The notes under the pieces were generated by a model. It made no database searches. It was given only the letters and a program-made list of their open reading frames with translations, and had not been told where the DNA came from. 64,000 bases of DNA, from assembly GCA_910575495.1 (NCBI GenBank), contig CAJTFS010000002.1, forward strand, positions 186,001 to 250,000, in the 5' to 3' direction. This document shows positions 55,935 through 64,000 of the stretch, in pieces; within the stretch, counting starts at the first letter, position 1; every line of letters begins with the position of its first letter. The position numbers were made by a program, and so were the translations under genes. This stretch comes from Bacteroidales bacterium (GTDB lineage: Bacteria; Bacteroidota; Bacteroidia; Bacteroidales; Rikenellaceae).

Positions 55935-56147
55935 ATGCAAGACGAAACGATGGCCATTGCGGCCGAATACAATTCGGAGGCCGAAGCCGAAATCGGCAAA
56001 TCGAAGCTCGACAGCGTCGGCATCTGGTCGACCATCCGCAACGAGTACATGTCGACCCTCTATCCCGTGGGCACCATGCCCGCGCAGCTCGTCGTCCGGG
56101 CCGACGAGGTCGAAAAGGCCCGGAGAATCCTAAAGAAAACCAAGTAA
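55935..56147 (+). CDS. DUF2007-family small protein
   Basis: 70 residues. The pattern AIAAEYNSEAEAEIGKSKLD ... GTMPAQLVVRADEVEKARRIL is that of DUF2007 (putative signal-transducing, ferredoxin-like fold). The function is unknown. Starts at 55935 or 55950 are equally possible. An isolated plus-strand gene between two minus-strand operons; the 55744-55934 gap holds a small hairpin (GCGCAAT/ATTGCGC, 55862-55879) and no exact promoter box. Confidence 0.75.
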   Translation: MQDETMAIAAEYNSEAEAEIGKSKLDSVGIWSTIRNEYMSTLYPVGTMPAQLVVRADEVEKARRILKKTK

Positions 56148-56207
56148 GCTCCGCCCGCCGGACTGCCCGAGACTGCCGCACGGAGTTCCGCCCGTCGCGG
56201 CCGCTCG

Positions 56208-56933
56208 CTACTGTTTGCCGTAGTTCATCCGCAGCTCGTACGCCGAGCGCTGAGCAACGCCGTCGACCTTGCGGGGCGTCCACTTGCCGCGGCTGTTGCG
56301 GATCACGCGCAGCACCTCTTTCGTCAGCTTCTCGTCCGGCGATTCGACCACCTCGTCGATGGTCACGCTGCCGTCGGCTTCCACGAAAAAGCGAACGTGC
56401 ACCAGGCCCTCGACCTTGGCAAAACGTTCGTCATAGCGCACCCGCGGCCGGAACCACGGAACAAAACTCTCGCCGGGATCCTGCTCCATGAAAAGCAGCG
56501 GATCGGGATCGAGCGCCTGCGCTATCGCCTTCACCGGCAGCCGGACTACCAGGTTCACCGTAAACCGCACCTTGCGGTCGCCCCGCCGGGCCGGCTGCCA
56601 CTCGCCCTCCATGTTGTCGAACGCCTCGGTCAGCAGACGGCGCGTCGCTTCGCTGGCCGGAGCGTATCCTACGCTGTCGCGTCCCTTGCACGTGTTGTCC
56701 CGGAAACGCCACTGCGACACCTGCCCCGTCGTGTCCACCAGAAATGCCACGCAGTTCAGTTCGGTAAGTTCTTCGTAAGGGTATTTCTTTTCGATGGCCA
56801 CCCGTTTCGCTTGGGCCGTCAGCCGCGAAAGAAAAATCTTCGTCGTCGCGCCGTTGAACGTCGGCGGGGTCGTCTGTGCCGCTGCGGTTCCTCCGAACAG
56901 CAGGGCCGCCAAAAGCAGTGCAAAAAATTTCAT
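56208..56933 (-). CDS. TonB C-terminal domain protein with cleavable signal
   Basis: 241 residues. Signal peptide KFFALLLAALLFGGTAAA, then a region with a Cys pair (LNCVAFLVDT and DNTCKGRD), and a TonB C-terminal domain at ~155-241 (VEGLVHVRFFVEADGSVTIDEVV, NSRGKWTPRKVDG). It has no membrane anchor or Pro-rich arm like true TonB, so it is more likely a periplasmic protein of the TonB fold than an energiser. 14 bp after aroE. Confidence 0.8.
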   Translation of the reverse strand: MKFFALLLAALLFGGTAAAQTTPPTFNGATTKIFLSRLTAQAKRVAIEKKYPYEELTELNCVAFLVDTTGQVSQWRFRDNTCKGRDSVGYAPASEATRRLLTEAFDNMEGEWQPARRGDRKVRFTVNLVVRLPVKAIAQALDPDPLLFMEQDPGESFVPWFRPRVRYDERFAKVEGLVHVRFFVEADGSVTIDEVVESPDEKLTKEVLRVIRNSRGKWTPRKVDGVAQRSAYELRMNYGKQ

Positions 56934-56947
56934 ATCATCGAATTTTT

Positions 56948-57685
56948 TCAGGAATTCCAGATCTTCCACGCCGCGTCGGCCTGTTCGCGGAACATGCGTT
57001 CGCCGTTCATGACCCGGGCGCCGCGCTGCCGGCCATAGTCCAGAAACTGCGTCAGCGGCGGATTGTAGACCAGGTCGAGCAGCCGGTGTGCCGGCGTCAC
57101 ATAGGCATAGGGCATGCGCGGCGCTTCGTCCACGGCAGGGTAGGTTCCCACCGGCGTCGCATTGACGATCAGCAGGCTTCGCTCCACCGTCTCGCACGGC
57201 AGGTTGTCATAGGTATAGTCTCCTTTCGACGCATCGCGCGACACCAGAGCGAACGCAATGTTCCGCTCCGCCAAAGCATACTGCACGGCCTGCGACGCTC
57301 CGCCCGTGCCCAGCACAAGGGCCTGTTCGGGCTCTTCGGCGCCCAGCAGTTCGTCGAGCGCGGCCCGCAGCCCCGCAATGTCGGTGTTGTGGCCCGTCAG
57401 CCGCCCGTCGGCTTCGCGGCGCACGCAGTTGACCGCCCCGATCATCCGGGCGTCGAACGACAGGTCGTCCAGATAGCGCATCACTTCGCGTTTGTAGGGG
57501 ATCGTCACGTTGAACCCCTCCAGTTCGGGCGTCCGTTCCAGCAGACGGGGCAGTTCTTCGATCTCCGCCAGTTCGTAAAGCGCATAGGCGCAGTCGGCCA
57601 TGCCTTCGCGCCCGAACTTCTCCGTGAAGTAGGCCGCCGAGGCCGAGTGGCCCAGCGACCGGCCGATCAGTCCGAAGCGCCGCAT
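56948..57685 (-). CDS. aroE: Shikimate dehydrogenase
   Basis: 245 residues. Substrate-binding start RRFGLIGRSLGHSASAAYF, catalytic Lys in GFNVTIPYKREVM near 63, NTDIAG, NADP-binding ALVLGTGGASQAVQYAL, and VYNPPLTQFL. It reduces 3-dehydroshikimate to shikimate in aromatic amino acid synthesis. It starts 1 bp after the DUF368 stop, so the two share a transcript. Confidence 0.95.
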   Translation of the reverse strand: MRRFGLIGRSLGHSASAAYFTEKFGREGMADCAYALYELAEIEELPRLLERTPELEGFNVTIPYKREVMRYLDDLSFDARMIGAVNCVRREADGRLTGHNTDIAGLRAALDELLGAEEPEQALVLGTGGASQAVQYALAERNIAFALVSRDASKGDYTYDNLPCETVERSLLIVNATPVGTYPAVDEAPRMPYAYVTPAHRLLDLVYNPPLTQFLDYGRQRGARVMNGERMFREQADAAWKIWNS

Positions 57686-57686
57686 G

Positions 57687-58589
57687 CTACCGCCGTTTTC
57701 GGGCGATGACCCGCGCCGCTATGTCTATTCCGTAAATTAAGGCGAAGCCCGCAGCACAGAGCAGCACGGCGCCCCAGTCGAAACGATCCGGCAGCACGTT
57801 GGCCTCGATCAGCGGCTGCAGTTTCCCGTGGCTGTCGGTGTAGGTCTCCAGCACCTCTTTCCAGGGCCACACCTTGTTGAGCGAGCCGATCATGAAGCCC
57901 ATCAGCGTCGCCACCGTCACATCGTGCCAGTGTTTGAGCAGCCACGACAGCAGATGCGAGAAGGAGACGATGCCCGCCGCGGCACCGGCCAAAAAGCAGA
58001 GCAGCACCGGTACATTCAGTTCACTAACTGACTGAAGTATAAACTGATACTTACCCAGCAGCAGCAGGATGAAAGCGCCCGAAATGCCCGGCAGGATCAT
58101 CGCGCAGATGGCGATCGCTCCCGACAGCATCACGAACCACCACGTCTCCGGCGTCGCCACCGGCGTCGCGGCCGTGATCCACCACGCCACGGCAGCCCCC
58201 GTCAGCAGCGCAACAACGCTCCGCCAGTCCCATCTGCCGACCTCGCGCGCGACAAGCAGCGCCGACGCGACGATCAAGCCGAAAAAGAACGACCATACCC
58301 CGATGGGGTGGTGCACCAGCAGATAGGTCATCAGCCGCGCCAGCGAGAAGATCGCCGTAGCGATACCCAGCAGCACCGGCAGCAGGAACGAGCCGTTCAG
58401 ATGACGCCACAGCTCCTTGAAACGCAGCCTGCCGAGCAGGCGCAGGGCCGTCATGTCCACCCGCTTGATCGACTCGATCAATTCTTCATAAATACCTGAA
58501 ACAAAGGCGATCGTACCTCCCGACACGCCGGGCACCACATCGGCCGTGCCCATGGCGCAGCCTTTGAGCCACAATAGCAGAAATTTCAT
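57687..58589 (-). CDS. DUF368 membrane protein, probable undecaprenyl-phosphate translocase
   Basis: 300 residues with about eight membrane helices. The signature GTADVVPGVSGGTIAFVSG (residues ~14-32) recurs as ILPGISGAFILLLLGKY (~165-180), showing the internal repeat of the family. Other DUF368 proteins have been shown to return the lipid carrier C55-P across the membrane for peptidoglycan and surface polymer synthesis; the role here follows by family. Neighbours aroE and hisS give no further hint. Confidence 0.88.
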   Translation of the reverse strand: MKFLLLWLKGCAMGTADVVPGVSGGTIAFVSGIYEELIESIKRVDMTALRLLGRLRFKELWRHLNGSFLLPVLLGIATAIFSLARLMTYLLVHHPIGVWSFFFGLIVASALLVAREVGRWDWRSVVALLTGAAVAWWITAATPVATPETWWFVMLSGAIAICAMILPGISGAFILLLLGKYQFILQSVSELNVPVLLCFLAGAAAGIVSFSHLLSWLLKHWHDVTVATLMGFMIGSLNKVWPWKEVLETYTDSHGKLQPLIEANVLPDRFDWGAVLLCAAGFALIYGIDIAARVIARKRR

Positions 58590-58744
58590 CTATCTTGTTT
58601 TTAATTCGGTTCGTTGTTGGGCCCGCCGCTCCTTTCCGGATTTTCCGGCAGCGCGGCAACGATCGCCCGACTCCAAGCCCGGACACCGAGCTGTCCCCGG
58701 AGCATTACGGACCACAAGCCGTACTCGCCAGTCTCAGTTGATTG

Positions 58745-58777
58745 ATCTTGCGCGCATGAACACTCCGTGCGCAAGAT
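58745..58777 (-). terminator. Hairpin downstream of hisS
   Basis: A 9-bp perfect stem ATCTTGCGC/GCGCAAGAT (58745-58753 with 58769-58777) lies 93 bp after the hisS stop, without a T run. It may be a factor-dependent or weak terminator. The rest of the 58590-58869 gap shows no gene. Confidence 0.4.
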
Positions 58778-58869
58778 TCCGAAGCCAACCCCGCAGACCG
58801 ATGTTTCCTCTCCGGGCGAATCGCTCACGGCATCGCTTTGTCACAGCGCCGCACGGAAGAGGGTGGGCG

Positions 58870-60210
58870 TCAGACGAAGTATTGCTTCAGATCGGCGAAT
58901 CCAACCTGCTGCTGTTCACCCGTCTGCATATTCTTGACCGTTGCGCTCCGCGCCTCGATCTCCTGCGAGCCGACGATGACCACATAGGGAATGGCCCGGC
59001 GGTTGGCATACTCCATCTGTTTCTTCATCTTGCCTGCTTCGGGGTAGATTTCGGCAGCCACTCCGGCGTCGCGCACCTCGCGCAGCAAGGGAAGCGACGC
59101 CGCTTCCTCCTCAGCACCGAGGTTGACGAAAAGCACGCGCGTAGAGCTGTTCACCTCCTCGGGGAAGAGATCGAGCCCCGTCATGACATCGTAGATGCGG
59201 TCGGCACCGAACGAGATGCCCACGCCCGACATGTTGGGCATGCCGAAGATTCCCGTAAGGTCGTCGTAGCGACCGCCGCCGCAGATCGACCCGATGGCAT
59301 AGTCCAGCGCCTTGACCTCGAAAATCGCACCGGTGTAGTAGTTCAGTCCGCGGGCCAGCGAAAGGTCGAGTTCGACCTCCAGACCGAGCCCGGCGCGCTC
59401 GACATGCCCGAACACAGTCTCCATCTCCTCAATGCCTTTCATGCCGGTTTCCGACGCGCCGATCGCACGACGCAACGCGTCGAGTTTCTGTCGGTTGTCT
59501 CCGCTCAGCTCAAGTATCGGTTGAAGTTTTTCGATCGCCGACTGCTCCAGCCCGCGCTCCAGAAGTTCCGCCTTCACGTTGTCGAGACCGATTTTCTCCA
59601 GCTTGTCGATCGCCACCGTAATGTCGGTCATCTTGTCGGCATGGCCGATGGTCTCGGCAATGCCGTAAAGGATTTTGCGGTTGTTCAGTTTGAGTGCCAC
59701 ACGAATGCCCAGGGCCCGGAATACCCGCTCGACGATTTCGATCAGCTCGACCTCGCACAGGAGCGAGCGGGTGCCGATGACGTCGACGTCGCACTGGTAG
59801 AACTCGCGGTAGCGCCCCTTCTGCGGACGGTCGGCACGCCACACGGGCTGCACCTGGTAGCGCTTGAACGGAAACGCCAGTTCGCCCTGATGCTGCACGA
59901 CATAACGCGCGAACGGCACCGTCAGGTCGTAGCGGAGGCCCTTTTCGCAGATTTTCGATGCCTGGCGCACCTCGTCGTCGGAAAGTCCGGCGGCATAGTC
60001 GCCCGAATTAAGAATCTTGAACAGGAGTTTGTCGCCCTCGTCGCCGTACTTGCCCAGCAGGGTCGAGAGGTTCTCCATCGAGGGGGTCTCGAGCGGTGCG
60101 AAACCGTAAAGCCGGAAAACGCCCTTGATCGTGTCGAATATGTAGTTGCGGCGCATCATCTCCACCGGGGAGAAGTCGCGCGTACCCTTGGGAATCGAAG
60201 GTTTCTGCAT
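58870..60210 (-). CDS. hisS: Histidyl-tRNA synthetase
   Basis: 446 residues, class II. Start [16 protein letters not shown]; motif 2 in [20 protein letters not shown], the His-specific [12 protein letters not shown], and motif 3 [15 protein letters not shown]-terminal anticodon domain (~340-446). It charges tRNA-His. The ATG at 60210 is used; the upstream in-frame stretch is made of AGTGAAAGGT-type repeats (60219-60248) and is not protein-like. 61 bp after ettA. Confidence 0.96.
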   Translation of the reverse strand: MQKPSIPKGTRDFSPVEMMRRNYIFDTIKGVFRLYGFAPLETPSMENLSTLLGKYGDEGDKLLFKILNSGDYAAGLSDDEVRQASKICEKGLRYDLTVPFARYVVQHQGELAFPFKRYQVQPVWRADRPQKGRYREFYQCDVDVIGTRSLLCEVELIEIVERVFRALGIRVALKLNNRKILYGIAETIGHADKMTDITVAIDKLEKIGLDNVKAELLERGLEQSAIEKLQPILELSGDNRQKLDALRRAIGASETGMKGIEEMETVFGHVERAGLGLEVELDLSLARGLNYYTGAIFEVKALDYAIGSICGGGRYDDLTGIFGMPNMSGVGISFGADRIYDVMTGLDLFPEEVNSSTRVLFVNLGAEEEAASLPLLREVRDAGVAAEIYPEAGKMKKQMEYANRRAIPYVVIVGSQEIEARSATVKNMQTGEQQQVGFADLKQYFV

Positions 60211-60271
60211 TTTACAAGGTGAAAAGTGAAAGGTAGAAAGTGAAAGGTCGAAATGCGGTTGAGACACCCTG

Positions 60272-61948
<1,677 letters not shown>

Positions 61949-61982
61949 ATCGTTGTTCTGATTTTGCGGGATTAAATTCGTG

Positions 61983-62013
61983 CAAAGATACGAATAAGCG
62001 AGGGCAAAAGCAA
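61983..62013 (-). promoter_or_regulatory. Promoter of ettA, embedded in the first 73-bp repeat
   Basis: TATCTTTG (61983-61990) and TTGC (62010-62013) on the minus strand are 19 bp apart. The leader is ~30 nt. Both elements recur in the third repeat unit. Confidence 0.6.
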
Positions 62014-62338
62014 GCTCGCTTGCATTTTGCCGAGCGGGAGTATCTTGGGCGAAGCCAAAGTCGGATAAGCCGAGCCCGATGCCAAATTTATTTGAGCATT
62101 CCCGAGGCGGAAGTATCTAAGGCGGAGCCAAAGATACGAATAAGCGAGGGCAAAAGCAAGCTCGCTTGCATTTTGCCGAGCGAGAGTATTTTGGGCGCAG
62201 CCAATGTACGAAAAGTCGAGCGCAGAAGCAAGCGTCAGCTTGATTATGCCAAGACGGAGTATCTTCGACGAAGTCAAAGTCGAATAAGCCGCAACAAAAA
62301 ATTGGCTTTTTGCCGAGCAGGAATGCCTTCGATGAAGA
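61983..62338 (-). repeat. Tandem array, period exactly 73 bp, five units (last shortened)
   Basis: Units start at 61983, 62056, 62129, 62202 and 62275; the first four are each 73 bp, the fifth ~64. Units 1 and 3 differ at only 3 positions, while 2, 4 and 5 are strongly diverged yet keep the length. Each begins with CAAAG- or CAATG-type sequence (reverse complement of the -7 box TATCTTTG in units 1 and 3). Each holds a central inverted repeat (GGCAAAAGCAAGC / GCTTGCATTTTGCC) and another at the unit junctions (GTATCTT / AAGATAC). 73 is not divisible by 3. Function unknown. Confidence 0.88.
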
Positions 62339-62389
62339 TGTGTAAGAACGTATGCTTATCCGCATCAATGGCCCCTCTGTCGTTTTTGA

Positions 62390-62477
62390 GCGGCTCTCGG
62401 AGCCGCGCGGGCCGCAGTCTCCCCCGGCGGAGGCCCGCAGAATCCGGCTGGCGCCGGGCGTGCCCCGCAGGCTGCGG
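62390..62477. other. Very GC-rich block with nested inverted repeats
   Basis: A stretch far richer in G+C than its flanks contains GCGGCTC-TCG-GAGCCGC (62390-62406) and GCGGGCC/GGCCCGC (62407-62413 with 62432-62438). No reading frame here looks like a gene. It could encode a structured RNA or be an extended terminator; I cannot assign a known RNA family. The remaining 62339-62621 sequence shows nothing else. Confidence 0.35.
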
Positions 62478-62621
62478 TCCGCACACATACTAACAGGTCG
62501 AATGCAGAATCGGCAAAAGAGAGGAATGTTTCGGATGAGTATAATTATTTGTCCGGATGCCGTATTTTGGTCGAAGCCGATGATGCGCATTGAAACGCCA
62601 CGCTGAAAACTCCGGACACGG

Positions 62622-62654
62622 AAAAACTCCCGAATCGCAGGGACTCGGGAGTTT
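62622..62654 (-). terminator. Intrinsic terminator of rubrerythrin
   Basis: A 10-bp perfect stem AAACTCCCGA/TCGGGAGTTT (62624-62633 with 62645-62654) followed on the minus strand by a run of T (62626-62622), 77 bp after the stop. Confidence 0.85.
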
Positions 62655-62731
62655 CGGTATGACTGGGCATGCGCCCGGTTTCAGCTCCGGATCAAGAGGC
62701 GTTCCGCTCCACGAAACATCGCGGCTCCGGT

Positions 62732-63310
62732 TCAATAGTTCTCTTTCTTGGGCTCAAAATAGGACTGCGGATGCTGGCAGGCCGGGCAGATCTTGGGTGC
62801 TTCCGACGCTTCGCACACATAGCCGCAGTTGCGGCACTGCCACCAGATCTTGCCGTCGCGCTTGAAGAAATCGCCGTCCGAAAAGCGGCTCAGCAGTTTC
62901 AGATAGCGCGATTCGTGCTGCGATTCGACGGTCGAAATCATCTTGAACGCCGTCGCCACCTCGGGAAATCCCTCTTCCTCGGCCACAGCGGCAAAGTCTC
63001 GATAGAGCACGTCCCACTCTTCGCGTTCGCCCCGGGCGGCAGCCAGCAGGTTCTCCTGCGTCGAGCCGATGGGGCCGGCAGGGTAGCTGGCCGTGACGGT
63101 CACTTCGCCGCCTTCCAGAAACTTGAAAAAGCGTTCGGCGTGTTCCTTCTCCTGCTCGGCGGTCTCCAGAAAGACGCCCGCCACCTGTTCGTAGCCCTCT
63201 TTCTTGGCCTTGCTTGCAAAAAACACATAACGGCTGCGCGCCTGGCTCTCGCCGGCGAAGGCCTTCAGCAGATTCTGTTCGGTACGGGTACCCTTGATGC
63301 TCTTGTTCAT
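62732..63310 (-). CDS. Rubrerythrin
   Basis: 192 residues. N-terminal ferritin-like four-helix domain with diiron ligands (FAGESQARSRY, ETAEQEKEHAERFF, STVESQHESRYL) and a C-terminal rubredoxin domain with two Cys pairs (WQCRNCGYVC and CPACQHP). It reduces hydrogen peroxide in anaerobes, usually with rubredoxin or NADH-dependent donors. Start at 63310 (MNKSIKGTRTEQNLL), where homology begins. 84 bp after the CapA-family gene. Confidence 0.94.
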   Translation of the reverse strand: MNKSIKGTRTEQNLLKAFAGESQARSRYVFFASKAKKEGYEQVAGVFLETAEQEKEHAERFFKFLEGGEVTVTASYPAGPIGSTQENLLAAARGEREEWDVLYRDFAAVAEEEGFPEVATAFKMISTVESQHESRYLKLLSRFSDGDFFKRDGKIWWQCRNCGYVCEASEAPKICPACQHPQSYFEPKKENY

Positions 63311-63394
63311 AACGGTTCGGTATTGGTTCTCCTTGGCGATACAAATTCCGCAGCAAACCGCCGCAAAAAAACGTCTTCGGGCCGTTCGGCTCAC

Positions 63395-64000
63395 TCATAG
63401 GGCCTTTTCGAGCAGCGCTTCGGTATCGGTGCGGAAGCGCCGGTAGGCTTCGGGCAACAAAAGGGTGTCGGCCGCTTCGGGCGGCAGTATGCGGTATCCG
63501 GGCAGGGCCACCCACACCGGTACGATCCGCAGTGCATAGGTCATGTGCCCGTCGGGGTGCCGCGTGGCGTCGATTTCGGCCATCAGACCGCCGTCGCAGT
63601 AGCGCCGCCGCTGGTTGGAGACGAAATTGCCCAGCGAATAGAGCACCACGTGCGCCGAGTCTGCCTCGCATGGTTGTATAACATGGGGATGATGACCGAT
63701 GACAAGATCGGCACCGTGCCGCCGCAGAAAACCGGCCAGCCGGCGCTGCACGGCATCGGGCTGCCGCTGGTATTCGTTGCCCCAGTGCATGGAGACCGCC
63801 ACGCAGTCGACGCTGTCGCTGCGCGCGGCAGCCAGATCGGCCGCCATGGCCAGCGTATCGATCGGATTGACGATCGTTCCGCGCGGCACGCGCAGACCGT
63901 TCGTACCGTAGGTATAGCTAAGAAAGGCGAACCTCACGCCGTGCCGCTCGATCCGGAGAGGATGGTTGAGCTTCCGGTCCAGGCTGTCGGCAAAGACGCC
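63395..64000 (-). CDS. CapA-family metallophosphatase-like protein (5' end cut by window edge)
   Basis: The last ~201 residues of a CapA/PgsA-type protein. Recognisable parts: VRFAFLSYTYGTNGL, DCVAVSMHWGNEYQRQP, LVIGHHPHVIQPCE and VVLYSLGNFVSNQ, which supply the metal His/Asn ligands of this calcineurin-like fold. The frame stays open through position 64000 without a convincing start, so the N-terminal half lies outside. The GTG at 63937 is internal. The family is linked to poly-gamma-glutamate capsule synthesis, but many members stand alone, as here. Confidence 0.88.
   Translation of the reverse strand, partial: GVFADSLDRKLNHPLRIERHGVRFAFLSYTYGTNGLRVPRGTIVNPIDTLAMAADLAAARSDSVDCVAVSMHWGNEYQRQPDAVQRRLAGFLRRHGADLVIGHHPHVIQPCEADSAHVVLYSLGNFVSNQRRRYCDGGLMAEIDATRHPDGHMTYALRIVPVWVALPGYRILPPEAADTLLLPEAYRRFRTDTEALLEKAL

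Noticed and set aside
61972-62277. Small minus-strand frame across the 73-bp array
   Set aside because: Period 73 shifts frame at every unit and the region holds the ettA promoter; not a gene.

Overview
The window looks like a chromosomal segment of a GC-rich member of the Bacteroidales, most likely an Alistipes-like (Rikenellaceae) gut bacterium. The evidence is a complete SusC/SusD polysaccharide-utilisation locus with a hybrid two-component regulator, a FeoA-FeoB fusion, the small histone H1-like protein of this phylum, Bacteroidetes-type -7 promoter boxes (TAnnTTTG) and no Shine-Dalgarno motifs before most starts. No tRNA, rRNA, CRISPR, prophage or insertion sequence was recognised. The species assignment is inference.

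Layout. 1-1674: SOS mutagenesis operon umuD-umuC (umuC runs off the left edge), with a perfect 17-bp palindrome at the umuD start. 1855-5910: class I aminotransferase, YidE/AspT-type transporter and the lrgA-lrgB pair. 6029-19632: one long minus-strand PUL in transcription order carboxylesterase, SusC, SusD, SusE-position lipoprotein, CE1-type esterase, two GH3 beta-glucosidases. It faces a divergent hybrid sensor (19847-23896), and three 20-bp-spaced direct repeats lie between them. 24039-27072: FeoAB iron transporter with a tiny Cys-rich partner, and the histone-like gene. 27369-32426: envelope genes (YtfJ-like, Omp85-like, phosphoethanolamine transferase; PorQ-like barrel) and a low-molecular-weight phosphatase. 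32591-33035: a four-unit tandem repeat. 33101-41291: fabG, glyA, DUF2461, and the operon glmM - NlpE-like lipoprotein - M20 peptidase - glmS, which carries two steps of UDP-GlcNAc synthesis. 41375-47776: plus-strand cluster of nucleoside phosphorylase, dnaN, DnaQ-like exonuclease, LysM/binding-protein fusion, rex, a RibF fragment-type FAD synthetase and a thioesterase. 48014-55714: htpG (with a sigma-54-like promoter), aldose epimerase, thioredoxin, dnaE. 55935-61948: DUF2007, TonB-C protein, aroE, DUF368 lipid carrier flippase, hisS, ettA. 61983-62338: a 73-bp tandem repeat array abutting the ettA promoter. 62732-64000: rubrerythrin and a CapA-family gene cut by the right edge.

How it fits together. 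The PUL is a self-contained sensing, import and deglycosylation/de-esterification module: the hybrid sensor should detect a released sugar, SusC/D import it, and esterases plus exo-acting GH3 enzymes trim it. It carries no endo-glycanase, so its substrate is probably a short or glycoside-type molecule. Most of the rest is housekeeping. The least explained parts are non-coding: the 118-bp and 73-bp tandem arrays (both containing hairpins and -7-box-like sequence), the palindrome at umuD, the 20-bp-phased repeats before the PUL, and the sigma-54-like element before htpG.
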